A stretch of DNA of 64,000 nt from Phaseolus vulgaris (GCF_000499845.2 NC_023758.2:2706311-2770310), one strand, 5' to 3'. Counted from the first letter of the stretch, positions 48,276-60,334 are shown. Notes: generated by a model from the letters alone, not told the origin. Made by a program: numbers and translations.

Positions 48276-49250
48276 ATGTACACGTCACCGTCCGGGGGTA
48301 CCCTCGGTAAGGCCACGGCGGTGATGAAGGCCATTAGCTTCTACCTCTCCGACCACCCCGTCATCGTCAGTTTCCGATGGAGCCACGCTCTGTGGGGCTC
48401 TACCTGGTCCTTCCTCTTCTACTCAATCGCTCTCTACTTTCTTGTTTCCATTTTTCTCCACCTAATATTAGCGTTGCTTCTTCGCCGCGGCCAAAACGTT
48501 CCACTTGGGCCGTTACCCGCGCTTCACAGCCTCTCAATGTCCGTCATCTCCGCCACCATCTTCGCCGGCCTTCTGCTCTCGGCCGCGGCGGAGATCAGAG
48601 AGACGCAGTGGCTCTGGCGGCGTTCCAAGACCCCTCTCGAGTGGCTCCTTTGTTTCCCCCTCGGGACGCGTCCCTCCGGCCGCGTCTTCTTCTGGTCCTA
48701 CCTTTTCTACCTGTCGCGTTACGTCCACATGTTGCGCACCGTGTCGGTCGTTCTACGACGTCGTAAGCTGGTTTTCTTCCAGCTCTTTTATCACGCGATT
48801 TCCACGTTCATGTCGTTCATGTGGTTGGAGTTCTCGCAGTCGTTCCAAGTTCTCGCGATCCTCTTCACCACGCTGGCGTTTTGCGTTATCTACGGGTCCC
48901 GGTTCTGGACCGCGATCGCGGCGCGTGGCGCGTGTTTGCAACTCGTGCTGAACTGCCAGATTGTGTTGCTTGGGTGCAACTTGGTGTGTCACGTTGGGGT
49001 GCTTTTGCTGCATTTTTTCACAGGTGGGTGTAACGGGATTGGCGCGTGGGTCCTGAATTCTGTGCTGAACGGCGCTGTTTTAATGCTGTTTCTTAATTTT
49101 TACATGGGAGTGGATTTAGGAAGAAGGAGGAAACCTAGTAAGAATGTGGGTGATTCTGATTGTGAATGTGGTGATGATAAAATCGCTCGTTCCTGCTCTG
49201 TTTTTGGCGCTGGAAAGGAAGCAGATAGCAATAAATTGAAGTCATGTTAG
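48276..49250 (+). CDS. ELO-family (GNS1/SUR4, HOS3-like) membrane protein
   Basis: An intronless 324-aa protein, GC-rich. Several hydrophobic helices run through the chain. The family pattern is visible in SFRWSHALWGSTWSFLFYSI, LCFPLGTRPSGRVFFWSYLF, YLSRYVHMLRTV, and GCNLVCHVGVLLLH. ELO proteins are ER condensing enzymes of fatty-acid elongation, and plant HOS3-like members have been linked to lipid and stress phenotypes. The usual HxxHH box is absent: its place reads FFQLFYHAISTFMSFMWLE, with a single His. As I recall, plant members of this branch also lack the full box, so activity is uncertain. The start ATG at 48276 fits the YLSDHPVIVSFRW beginning seen in relatives. The C-terminus (from about 285) is polar and variable. 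Confidence 0.87.
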   Translation: MYTSPSGGTLGKATAVMKAISFYLSDHPVIVSFRWSHALWGSTWSFLFYSIALYFLVSIFLHLILALLLRRGQNVPLGPLPALHSLSMSVISATIFAGLLLSAAAEIRETQWLWRRSKTPLEWLLCFPLGTRPSGRVFFWSYLFYLSRYVHMLRTVSVVLRRRKLVFFQLFYHAISTFMSFMWLEFSQSFQVLAILFTTLAFCVIYGSRFWTAIAARGACLQLVLNCQIVLLGCNLVCHVGVLLLHFFTGGCNGIGAWVLNSVLNGAVLMLFLNFYMGVDLGRRRKPSKNVGDSDCECGDDKIARSCSVFGAGKEADSNKLKSC

Positions 49251-50502
49251 AAGCAGAGATTGAAGGTTTTTTCTGGAATTGGGCACTCTCACTTTTGTAA
49301 TTTAAAACACATATACGCTCTAAAAGCCAAATATGTTTGTAGGAAGGTATATAGAGTTTGTTAGTCGAGTGGAGTACTCTTTTTTATCATTTACACTGTA
49401 ACTTATACAATCATTCTTCATCTCTTCTGTACAATCATTGATTTTTGTTTGTCATAACATGAGAACACATTTATTAGTTTATAAAATAATATTTAACTTA
49501 ATTAATATAATAACTAAAATAGTTACTATTTAATAGTTTTTTATAATAATTATTGTCCTGACTAATCTCACATGAAATTATTTTTATTTATTTATTGTTA
49601 ATATTGTGTTTAAATCTTCCCGGTTCTTATTTGTATTTTGTATTAAATCCTAAATTCTAAACAAATTTTGCATTTTAATTCGTCGAAATTAATAAATTGG
49701 ATATAAAACCAGCAGATATCGTAATTATTTTTTAGTTCCCAAAAATATAGTTATGATTTTATATAATTTGATAACCGTTAAATTGAATAATTCGTATTTA
49801 TTAGAGTGACAAATTTGATACAATATTAAGCAGCCATAAATTGACAAAAAATATAAAATATATTAAAAGTAATCATAGATATCTTAATGAATTACGTTTA
49901 GTATCAGTTCAGTGTCATGCAGAAAAGAATCATCCATTCACTAATTTCACACACACAAAAAAGTCGGATACCATAATTCTATAAACTGCAATTTGAAAGC
50001 TAACAATGCGTAAGGAGTGCTGTCAGGTTCCTATGAGGTGCAATTGTTGTCATTAGTGGATGCCTCAAACATCAGGATCCTATCTAAAACATGCATAGAA
50101 ACTTTACTTACATCCGAAAAACCAACCATATTTCTCATCTGAGGATTCTATATCTTCATTTAGAAATGAAATGTGCTAATATATTTCAATTAATAATAAA
50201 GTATAGTTTTCGAACAAAATTCTACTAGGAGAATTGAACTTAAGATGAAATTTACACCTACTAATATATCCTTATCTCTAATCTCTAACATTTCATCTAG
50301 CAACAATAGAGTAAAAGAAAGAACAAAATTAAGCAGGAAAACTGTTCCTATAGGCAATTAGGCAGTACAGAAATAGAATAGAAGTGTTATACACAAGGTA
50401 AAATTTGTATGTTTCTTTCATAATCATAAGCACAATAGTGTCGTTGTTCTGGGTGTTTAATGAGTACAATATAGCAGGAGCAAAGAAGATGCCAAGGGGC
50501 TC
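49251..50502. other. Intergenic between ELO and UPF0496 genes
   Basis: These genes converge, so both 3' UTRs lie here (about 49251-49450 and 50400-50502). A patch at 49480-49560 resembles the CACTA-ended MITE family weakly. No gene is supported. Confidence 0.35.
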
Positions 50503-51645
50503 TCAAGTAGAGTAATTAATAATTTTTTTCACAACCACAGTCCTTGCTCTCCTTATCTGCCGACTACATTCGTCAGCTTGCTTACTCAAAGCCTCAATGG
50601 TCTCTGCAAAAGTGTCTATATTCTTCTTAATCTCATCAATCGCAAACTTTACACCATCCTCATTTCTCAGAGCAAAATCAGCACTCTGCAACATGGATTC
50701 AATCTTTATTTCCAATTGGTCAATGCGCACCCGGATGTTGTTCAAGTCCATCAATGTAATGTAACTAGCATCATGCATAGTAATTATTAAATTTCTTTGG
50801 CCGTTCAAAGCTTTCTCATATCGCTTAAAAAGCGAGTCACACCATTTCCCCACGGAGCCCATTGGAACTAGCAAAGCACCGACCAAAGCAGTTACAACAG
50901 GTGGTGCAGAAATCGCAGCTGCCACCACTGAGAAAATCAAAACAGACACGAAGGCAGCAACGAAAATGGCATTTGACACCCTCTTCAGTGTCTTGAGGGA
51001 CTTCAATTTCTTATCGAGCTTTTGCTTTCTGATTTGCAGTTTCTTCAGCATTGATGCTTGCTGTTGATAAACTGATTGAAACAAGGAATAAAAATCTTCT
51101 GTGAAAGGGTCCCCAGCTTCCTTGAAAACCTTAAGCTCTTGCAATGTCTTCAAATAAGTAGACCCTTCAACCCCATTTTGCACCTCTTCCTCAAAATAGG
51201 TAATTGCAGACTTAACCATAACATGCCTTTCGCGTGCTCGATTCAAGCATTTGTCAAGAGCATTGCAGAATTTCAATGTCTCGAGGCTATTTTCAAAGAA
51301 GTCCTCCACCAAGGAGAACAACTCCTTGTCCTTCTTATTCCATATATCTTGCTTACATTCCAGAATGACTTTGGCAACATCCTGATTCATTTCAAGCAAA
51401 CTACCAGTCACTTCCCCAAGTGACTCAATGGATATAGAACGAACCTCAATCCCATTAGCAAGAGAGGTGATCACCCTGTTGGTGCGCTCCCGAATGGTAG
51501 CATCAAGGGATTGCAAGTTTGGATCTTCAACACATGCCGCTTCATAAGAACTTAAATCAGCCGCATAGAGAGAATGGGTACCCATTTTGATGGGTGTTGG
51601 AACATCACTACTACTAGGTCTCTTACTTGTTCCACCTCCCATCAT
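50503..51645 (-). CDS. UPF0496 / At14a-like protein (DUF677)
   Basis: A 380-aa protein in one coding exon, starting MMGGG. The N-terminal half is helical with the family region SYEAACVEDPNLQSLD (33-48) and RTNRVITSL. A coiled coil rich in Lys and Leu follows (about 195-222), then two adjacent hydrophobic segments (about 227-265) and another helical coil with IRVRIDQLEIKIESML. The layout fits UPF0496 members, related to At14a, a membrane-associated protein thought to link the plasma membrane and cytoskeleton; molecular function is not established. A leader intron is likely, from a donor CAG/GTACTA at about 52061 to an acceptor near 51675, and it contains the long (CT)n tract. Confidence 0.88.
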   Translation of the reverse strand: MMGGGTSKRPSSSDVPTPIKMGTHSLYAADLSSYEAACVEDPNLQSLDATIRERTNRVITSLANGIEVRSISIESLGEVTGSLLEMNQDVAKVILECKQDIWNKKDKELFSLVEDFFENSLETLKFCNALDKCLNRARERHVMVKSAITYFEEEVQNGVEGSTYLKTLQELKVFKEAGDPFTEDFYSLFQSVYQQQASMLKKLQIRKQKLDKKLKSLKTLKRVSNAIFVAAFVSVLIFSVVAAAISAPPVVTALVGALLVPMGSVGKWCDSLFKRYEKALNGQRNLIITMHDASYITLMDLNNIRVRIDQLEIKIESMLQSADFALRNEDGVKFAIDEIKKNIDTFAETIEALSKQADECSRQIRRARTVVVKKIINYST

Positions 51646-51730
51646 AGCAATTTTAGTCCTAACAAGATTAAACCTAACCCAACTTCAGAAAAATTAGAAG
51701 ATCAAATGGACTACGATTAACTTGCTCTTT

Positions 51731-51811
<81 letters not shown>

Positions 51812-52896
51812 ACAAATTCACAATCAATTACCAATATTCCCAATCCTCAAAAAGTGCATAGTTACAACTGATCAATTAGATTCTGGCTGAGATGCAAGCA
51901 AGAAAGATTCTCAGAATGTAGCAAGATCCCGCACCCAAAAGATCCTCACTAGAGAACACAGAATAGGTACATAAAAACAGAAATTCTAAAAAGGGGATAA
52001 ATTAAAGCTGCAACTTTTAAGTATATATACGCAGAGGGCCGAATTAGAAGTTCTTAGTACCTGGGATTCGGTCGAAGTTTAAGAATTACTTTGGTGTCTG
52101 TCACTTGAGTTTCCGCCCAAAGTGTGAGTGAAAAGAATCAGACATTCCAATTAAGTGAAAACCACGATACACGAAAGTGAGTTGCAGATTTAATGTGCAA
52201 AGGGAGGCTATGAACGTAATTGAGAAGTTTGAGGGTTTGCGATTTCCCGAACCATGGAAAAAGTCAAAGAAGAAGTAGGTGGTCAACACCAAAGAGCGTC
52301 GGGGCTCAGTAGCTACGTCGTTTTTGAAGCTTCAAAGAAGCTTCATCATCTTTAGTGTTCTACCCTTCCAAAACGAGGCTAGAACAACCAAAGGTGTGCG
52401 CTTCGACCAAACTTGTTCTTTAATGTTTCTTTGTACAAAAATACTTTCAAATCTAAGTTTTACTTTTCCTATCTTATTTACCGTCAAGTGATGATGCAAT
52501 ATTGATCTTTTTATTTTTAATAGTGTAAATTAAGTGTCAGAATAGAATTTTCTAAACCATTTATCTAACTTCATGTGTACGTAAAATATATTATAACTAA
52601 TATTAAAGTGTCGAGGACTAACATTGTATATAATTAATGCAATAGTACAAAATTAAAGAAATAATATATTATATTTTATTAATAATTTTGTTTTTATATT
52701 TTAAATATTTTACTTGTATAAAAAAGTTATGATGTTTTGGTTTTTTTAAGTTTCTTGTTTGGATATGTTTAAGATAAAAATGTTGGGCTTCAGGCTAAGG
52801 GGTCATGGTCTCATAGGCCTAACTTCACCTTCAAATTAACATTCTGAAATCCAATACGTCGAACTGGAAATGAGTCAAATTGCATAACAAATATGA
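51646..52896. other. UPF0496 gene leader, leader intron and promoter
   Basis: Includes the (CT)n tract and the probable leader intron (about 51675-52061, minus strand). From 52100 to 52896 it is promoter side and spacer; the frame at 52279-52491 is unsupported. Confidence 0.4.
51738..51808. repeat. (CT)n microsatellite in the UPF0496 leader intron
   Basis: About 35 uninterrupted CT units following a run of C. On the sense strand of the gene this is (GA)n, a type of tract that binds BPC/GAGA-like factors in plants. Regulatory meaning is inference. Confidence 0.92.
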
Positions 52897-53256
52897 GACT
52901 GTTTCTTCCTGCAACTCCATAGGTTTTTCTGTCATCCCCATATATAACGTGAAAATACCTTTTTAACCTTCTTGTGCCATCCTAATAGAGTAGCTTCCGG
53001 ATTATGTAATCCAAATACGCATTTGAAAAAAGACTTCCAGATTATGTAATCCGTAAACTAAAAAAAACTTCTGAATTACATAATCCGAAAACTAATCATG
53101 CATATGAAAAAAAGCTTTAATCCATAACCTAATTATGAATTTGAAAAAAGACATCTAGATTATGTAATCCAGAATATTACAGATAAGTATTTTTGGAAAT
53201 ATGAAAATGTATGAAGTTGGGAGAAGAATATATGAAGGTGCAGGAAGAAACAGTCC
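52897..53256. mobile_element. MITE of the TTTCTTCCTGCA family, member B, with palindromes
   Basis: Ends are GACTGTTTCTTCCTGCAACT and the complement of GGACTGTTTCTTCCTGCACC. The 8-bp duplication aaatatga is perfect (52889-52896 and 53257-53264). The interior carries at least four degraded copies of the TCCGGATTATGTAATCC palindrome (starting near 52993, 53034, 53068 and 53154). No coding capacity. It lies beyond the promoter of the UPF0496 gene. Confidence 0.8.
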
Positions 53257-53264
53257 AAATATGA

Positions 53265-54698
53265 TAATCAAGGTATTAAAAGTATAATTAAGATTAAAGT
53301 TAGATATGGTATTTTTTGATGAACTTACATATAATTCAAAAACTTACAGTTAAAAATAATCTATAAATGTTTTTAATTGTATTTTATAATTCAAAACTAC
53401 TTTTGGTTAATTTTAAAATAATCAAACACTTTGCGCCTTATACCGTGATTAGTCTTCATTTATTAAAAAAGTGTGATTTTTAATTTCCATAAAAATCCAA
53501 TTAAGATGCAATTTTGAAAAATAGCAAATTTCAAAACTCTTGGAAGTGGCGGTTGTGCAGTGTGAGCAAAGAGATTTCCACAAAGTGTAAAACATGAACA
53601 CACTTTCATTCCTTCCTTGTATTCTTTAAAATAGTTCTTATTTTAACAAAAAAATCTGTATTTAATCGCTTGTAAATACGAGTATGAATAATATTAATTT
53701 TTTAAATTGGATATTATAAGGAAGATGATTATGTAATATTTCTCTTTGTTCGATTAAAACACTTTTAATATATTATATAATCTACAGAATTTATATTAAT
53801 TTTTATTTAATTTTTTAATTTTTTAGTTTATATGTTATACATTTGACTATTTTTACTCTTTTTATATTTATTTTATCTTTATCTAATTTATTATTTGATA
53901 GTCTCATATGATATTTATATAATTATATTTTTTTAATATTTAACATTTAAAATAAGAAAATGTGTATATTTACATTGAATATTTGATAATATAGTTTATT
54001 TGCCTCTGTGAGTTTTATTTTTTATAAAAAAAATATTTAATTAATATTTATAACATTAAGAGATAAGATATGGATATATTAAATTTGTATAGGATGAAGA
54101 TAAATAAATAAAAAATCATATCCGTTATATAAGGGGATGAAGATGAAGATAAATTTTTACTTTTTAAAAATAATGATAAGATAGTCAAAGAAGACTCACC
54201 CACCTCCTTAACTTCTGCTCTACTAGTGTAGGTCAATTTCTTTAAAAAGGTTTTTTAGAGAAAAAAATCTCTTTAAATTAAAATTAATTTATGGATAAGT
54301 GATTAATCTATACTTATAAAATTTTATTGTTTAACTTTTACATAAATTAATTTAACTTGATAAAAAAATTGATTTCAATTTTTAAATTTTTCTTTCAATA
54401 AGTTCTTTTGTAGGAGATTATCGAAGTGATCATAGAGATATTGATACAAACACTAATAGTTTGATACGTAATTTTCAGACAGCTTTGACAACAGTATTCT
54501 TGTTGTGTTGAAAATTTTTGTGCTTAAAAATTGAAAAAATCAGAGAGTACATTTTAGTTGAAGTTGAATATTGTGGCTACATTTTATTGTTTGAGTTAAA
54601 AACAAGTACAAGATAGTAAATTTACAATTAAATGGAAAAGGAAAGAACTATTATTTCACATCATATATGCCCCGATTTGGAAAGCAAAGAAGAAAAAG
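53265..54698. other. Intergenic AT-rich spacer
   Basis: No gene is seen. A section at 54240-54430 contains AT-rich MITE-like words (ataagttctt, taagtgatt) without definable ends. Confidence 0.3.
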
Positions 54699-54812
54699 AC
54701 TGCAAAGTCCTTCGTTACATTTATGTATCCCCAAAAGTTTAAGGTACCTGACCTTGTCAGCCGCCACCAAGCCATTCCCCGCCGTCTTTCCCAATTCAAC
54801 GAATCTTCCTTC
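54699..54812 (-). pseudogene. Fragment of a geranylgeranyl diphosphate synthase gene
   Basis: Reading the minus strand gives ELGKTAGNGLVAADKVRYLK then LLGIHKCNEG, which aligns with [20 protein letters not shown] of the intact enzyme at about residues 302-335 (genomic 61379-61490). The match is strongest over 54727-54796, with one in-frame extra codon and several altered residues. Nothing of the rest of the gene flanks it: about 34 bases beyond the fragment a hAT element begins. The fragment lies on the same strand as the intact gene. It is a decayed duplicate piece, not a functional gene. Confidence 0.8.
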
Positions 54813-54846
54813 TTTAAAGTTTACCCTTTTTAAAAGTTTTTAAAAC

Positions 54847-55736
54847 TAAGGATGGCAAAGCGGGCCAGCCCGCCCCGCATTGGCCCGTCCCGCGTTTGAT
54901 CCGCAAAAATGCAGGACGGGTTGGCCCGCCCTGCAAAGTTATTGCGGGCTAGAATTTTCAACCCGCCCCGCATAAGAGCTGGCCCGCAGGTTTGCGGGTC
55001 AGCCCGCGTTCTTTTTTTTTTTAAATTAAATATTTATTTTGTTTACATTTTGTTATTAAAAAATTGTCAAATTAAACCTATATATTTGTTATTATAAAAC
55101 CTAACTTTTTTTCCTTCCTTTACAAATATAGTCAAACATCAAAACATTAAGATAAATATCAAATATCATTATTCTTCCACTTCCAAAACATTAAAAATAC
55201 CTAATTCCAAAACATTAAACATAAACATTAATTCAAAAACATTAAACATAAACATTATTGACATTCTTCCATTTCAATAACATTGGATGCCACCTTAGTA
55301 GAACCTTCATCCATTTTTTCATAATTATAATCTTCCCCGTCATCTGCATATATTAAAACAATGACAATTAATTAATTAATTTTTCATAAAAATAATACAA
55401 TAAAAATAAGATAACTTTTGGCTCAATTGATGGTTTGGTCATGGGTAACTTCTAAAATACCCTTTGCTTACTTCTCCTTCTCTAACCGGTGTCTTGCTCC
55501 TTTATCGTGTTTGAAATTGATTTAATTGGCATGACCCAGTTTAGGTTGCCCTGCTGCTACTAAGTGTCAATATTTTTTTCTTGCGGGTTTGCGGGCCAAC
55601 CCGCCCCGCCCCGCAACTGGCCCGCGCGGGTTACGGGCTAATGCGGGACGGGCTAATGCGGGTTAGCGGGTTGAAAAGGTCATCCCGCCCCGTGTTTTTT
55701 ACCTGCGGGCCGGCCCGCCCCGCTTTGCCATCTCTA
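54847..55736. mobile_element. Complete non-autonomous hAT transposon
   Basis: The 890-bp element has ends TAAGGATGGCAAAGCGGG and (complement) TAGAGATGGCAAAGCGGG, matching the plant hAT terminus TAGGGATGGCAA. A perfect 8-bp target duplication, tttaaaac, lies at 54839-54846 and 55737-55744. Both subterminal regions (54860-55010 and 55580-55730) are packed with GC-rich GGCCCGCCCCGC-type words, typical of transposase binding regions. On the minus strand, 55343-55255 reads as a short terminal exon after a TATATGCAG acceptor (DGEDYNYEKMDEGSTKVASN and a stop), like the acidic tail of hAT transposases. The catalytic part is gone. Confidence 0.88.
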
Positions 55737-55744
55737 TTTAAAAC

Positions 55745-56109
55745 TATATTTATATGGATAGATTGGATATTCATTCATACAACAATTTAATATATGAATT
55801 AGATTAAATATTTATTAATTGAATTGACTTTTTAATGGATCAAAATTTATTAATAATTTTTTTATTGAATTTGTTAATACATTGTGACATGAGAAAGACA
55901 CATTTCCATGTAGCTATGTATCTTCACCCTCACTTTATATTTTATTTTTAATTTTAACAATATGTTTTTTAGTATGGTACGGAGTGTCAAGCATTTTTCT
56001 TCATTTTTAAATTGTAATAGTTGCTTGTGAGGGCTGATGGTGGTTGGTGGTGAAAGTTGGTGATTGTGGTAAATTTTGTACAATTTGAAAGTCACAAAAC
56101 CTAAAAAAA
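55745..56109. other. Intergenic AT-rich spacer
   Basis: No recognisable feature between the hAT element and the dispersed repeat at 56110. Confidence 0.3.
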
Positions 56110-56420
56110 AACAAGGATGTGCAAAAATGAAGTACAAAACTAAAAAAAAATCGTACTGGAGTACATCGAATGCAACAAGTCTTCTCATAAATCTTTCACA
56201 CACTATCAAGTGATGAAACTGCCCTATCAGATAGTGCGGCTAGAGACGAATAAAAGAGTGTTGTAACTGAAAGAGAGGTATGCAACGGGAAATAATGTAT
56301 GAGATGCAGAAGTGCAATTAAGATTATTTAAAAATTTGAGATTGTAATTAATTTAGAATTATTTAAATTTATATATGAGTAAGGTATAGAGGTGGAGTAA
56401 GAATGTATCGTTAGAAATAT
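56110..56420. repeat. Dispersed repeat, copy 2 (partner at 15190-15540)
   Basis: Shares ordered blocks with 15190-15540, including 'gaatgcaacaagtcttctca', the GAATAAAAGAGTGTTGTAAC block and 'gatgcagaagtgcaattaag'. It is non-coding and somewhat better preserved than its partner. Confidence 0.5.
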
Positions 56421-58167
56421 CATACTATCTTAAACATTCTATACACCTTCCCAGATACCATCTTAAAAATGATTTATCTCTCTCCTTCATCTCCTTAACT
56501 TTATAACTTTCTCTTATCACTTCATTGTCATTTATTCCAACTTATAAAAGACTTTACAAATAAAAATTATAACATCTCCATTTTAACATATACTACATTT
56601 ATAATTACTCAAACTCAAACATTTATTCAATATGACTATTTCATTATGATATCTTGAATATAACTGTATACTAGTATGCATATTTTGATAACAAAGAGAA
56701 TATTTTTATATTTTTATCTTTATTTAATATTTAAATTGAAGTAGATACTAAAAGTATTTTTCTTTATTATTGAAGATCATATGTTTAGTAGCAAAACTTC
56801 TTTTATATACTTTTAAAATTCCAATTGTATTAAAATTTCTACATTTTTTACATTTCTCTAGGCGGAAATCCAAAAAATAAGAAAATAAGTTAAATTCACA
56901 ATAACAAAAATCTATAAAAATAAAATAAAATATGATCAACTATCTTCATTTGTCTCCTATCGACCTCTCGCAATATAATTTATTTATAAAGCAGATAACT
57001 TTTAAATTTTAAATTTTAGAAAGATTTTATACATAGCAAAGCTATAAAGAGATAATTTTTTCAATGAAAATAAAAATAAATACTTATAACTTGTTTTGAA
57101 ACTTTAAATTTTTTATCAATATTAAAATTTATTTCTAAAGAAAACTGTAACTCTTACGTTAACTCTGTGAAATACAGATATGCTATTATGATTAATATTA
57201 AATAAATAAAATTATTTTATTAAATTTTATATATTAATAATAGTAATTTATAACGAAAAATGTATTTAACTTAAATTATTTGTAAAACAAATAATGACTT
57301 AAAAACATATTAAAAGGGTGAATTGATTGAAAAGGATCTTTAATTTTTTTTTTAAAACTTCACTTAAAAATGATTGTGATTTATGAACATAAGAATACCA
57401 CAACTTTAAGATAATGAATAGTAATAAGAAATAAAAAACACACAAAAATATTTATTTTACTTCGATTATTTCTAAATTTACATACACTTAATTCAAACAA
57501 TTTGGACTGAATTTTTCACTAAAATCTTAAAATTATTCAATTATAAAAAAAATGTGTAACTAAACCAAGATAAAAAAAAAAAACTACTCATTATTAAATC
57601 ATTTCTTATTAAGATTTTTCAAAATGTTATGAAAACATCCGGGATGTGTTTGGATAATGTGTGAAAATTTGATGGAATGGATTTGTGAGGATGTGAGAAG
57701 AAAGTGAGTTTTTTTTTTATTAAAATATGTTGGGATGAATGTATGAGAAAAATTTATGTGAGTTTGTGAGTGATGTGATGGTTGTGAAGAGATTTTAATT
57801 TTTTTTAAAGATGTAAAACATTACTTTACAAATTTATCCTTACCTATTAAAAAGTTTAATAATGAAATAATTTTTTTAATTCAAAATATATTCATAAATT
57901 TTAAAATTATATATTTAAGATTATGTTGTTTGCTTCTTGGATTATGCATAATTGATTTGTGAAATGGTTTGATTTATGAAATTATTTTTATTTTAGTGTG
58001 AAATTACTAGTTTACCTTACTTTCTGTTTTGTACTTGTTTTAAAATTTATGATTATGTTTTGTACTTGTTTTAAAATCTATGATTGTTACACAATAACAT
58101 ATGATGTTGAAGACGTTAAAAATACATATTAATATAGATAGAGTAGTCCATATTTCTTTTATTATTT

Positions 58168-58201
<34 letters not shown>

Positions 58202-59375
58202 TTAATTAGATAATATTTATAAGAATAATTTAATTTAACAAATATTGAAATGAGAATTTAATTTTTTATATAAACTGTTTTACGGAAACATGTTTTTCTT
58301 TCTATGGTATTAAGGAGGAAGTGTGAAGGAATGGTTGAGAGGAAATTTGACGAACAAGTGTCAAGATGAGAGAATAACATACACTACAAATAATACTTCT
58401 TCAAATAATACTTTTAATTATCAAATAAAATGTTTATTAAATAAGATTATTTATGTAACTTTTTCACTAAGCATTAAAAAAGACTCCTTACAAGAAAAAC
58501 GTTAGAAATATTTGATGAAGAGATATGTAGTACGACTTAGAACAGAAAAAAATAAATGTTAACTACTATCATGTTGTTTTATCTTTCTGCATGTGTTTCA
58601 CGGGATGTCATGAATTACGTGCTAAAATTAAAAGGAATTATAGTTTCCGAAAAGAAAATTGAATTATGCATTAATGGGGAAGCGAAAATTCAAAATTAGG
58701 AAAAAACGCGCTTCCAACCTTATCAGATAGCCGTCTCTAGGCACAAACTATTTTTTTTTTCTATTTTGTAAACAAAAATTTAAGCTGTCCTAAATTAAGA
58801 AAAATAAAGACCATCTAGTTTAGAAAATTATGTGTAATAATTTGTGAGAAAATCATTAATATATGTAATATTTTCTTCTTCAAACAATCTAAACTACTTA
58901 ATGAAAGTTAGGTGGACATTGTTTTAGTCATAGTCTTATTCTAAAATAAATTCTTATATATTTGAAATATTAATTCTATACATTTTTTGATTGAAATGAA
59001 TTTCTAAAGAAAATTTAAGTAAAAAAAAATCAATATTTCACATAGGATATATTGTTATTTATCTTTGTTTTACAATATTTTATGCATTTTAAAGGGACTG
59101 TATACTAATAGATATGCTTTTAACCTATCTGGATAAATATTATCGTTCAAAATTGATTTTAGATAATACCATACAAATATCAGCAAATTTATTAAAATGT
59201 GTTTATCTAGTATAAATATAGGAAGGTTTTTACTATATAATAATCATGAAAGTATATAATCTGAAAACAAATCTGAAGGATAATTCAATGAATTTTAATA
59301 TAAACAAACACGCCAAAAAATAATTAGATTAAATTAACAATCAATACAACAAGTCTATAAGTTCAAGAAAACATA
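56421..59375. other. Intergenic AT-rich spacer with microsatellite and small duplication
   Basis: A tandem duplication of about 38 bases (TGTTTTGTACTTGTTTTAAA unit) lies at 58024-58090. A (TA)n run lies at 58177-58202. A region at 57640-57800, beginning GGATGTGTTTGGATAATGTG, resembles the tip of common plant MITEs. No gene is supported. Confidence 0.35.
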
Positions 59376-59672
59376 TTACAACAAATTATTAAATAAAAAG
59401 TAATTTTAGAGATAAAAAAATTATAAAATAAAAAATAATTAATTTATATATTATTTTATAGACTAACAAAATTATTAATATTTAAATTAATTTATATAAT
59501 TAATAAGTAGTTTCTGAATAATAATAATTAAAATTCGATACTTAATTCAATTTAATAATTATTTATTAATACTAAAAATTAACTTTTTTAGTTTTTAAAC
59601 TAATATTTAATTTTATTAATATAATAATTAATTATTTTTTATTAATTTTTTTAATGAGTTTTTAGTAGTAAT
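59376..59672. mobile_element. CACTA-ended MITE, decayed copy 5
   Basis: Family layout is visible (AAATTATTAAATAAAAAGTA at the left; AATAATTAATTATTTTTTATT and TTTTTAGTAGTAA at the right), but the termini are heavily mutated. Confidence 0.45.
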
Positions 59673-60334
59673 AATTAATCCTAAATAAATTTTTCAAAAT
59701 CAAATACTCTATTGTGAGATATTTATTTTATCTTATTCACTAGAACAATATCCATTATAAAATTTATTAATTTAAATTTTTATATTGTTTACACAAAAAT
59801 ATAAATAATATTTGTATTTGAAAACACTGAAAAATTTATTATCGGTGATAAAAAATGGGTCTGTGTTAATAATGTTATTCACTCTTCTTTCTTTTTTTTC
59901 ATTAGAAAGCAATAGTTATAAAGATTTTTTTTACATGTTTGTCTTACTGATTTTAGTCATTTGTTTTTTATATAACAATAGTTCCTACAATTTTTTTCTA
60001 CATAGTCTTTTTTATTTGCAAGACTTTTCTGATGAAAAAAATTTACAAATATAGTGAGTCAGAAAGCAAAGTTGAAAATGGAAAAAACAAAAATAAAAAT
60101 TAATATGATTTAAATAATACTTACTCTCTTACTAAAGTATAACGCTTGCCATTAAAAACAATTTTAATAATTATTTAATAATTATTAAAGAGTAACACAT
60201 TATTCTTAAATAAGAGTAGTTGATGTTGAAATTGCACATCAATTAAAAATAAGAGTAGTTGATGTCTTTACAAATTAAATTAGGTAAATTAAATTTAAAT
60301 TTTACTTTTTATAAAGTCATTTAGAATTCATTTT
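59673..60334. other. AT-rich spacer
   Basis: No gene is supported; the 80-codon frame at 59812-60054 is low-complexity. A short direct repeat (AATAAGAGTAGTTGATGT) occurs near 60209 and 60249. Confidence 0.35.

Noticed and set aside
48377..49033. Several frames overlapping the ELO gene
   Set aside because: Out-of-frame shadows rich in Arg, Ser and Pro; only the 324-aa frame shows family motifs.
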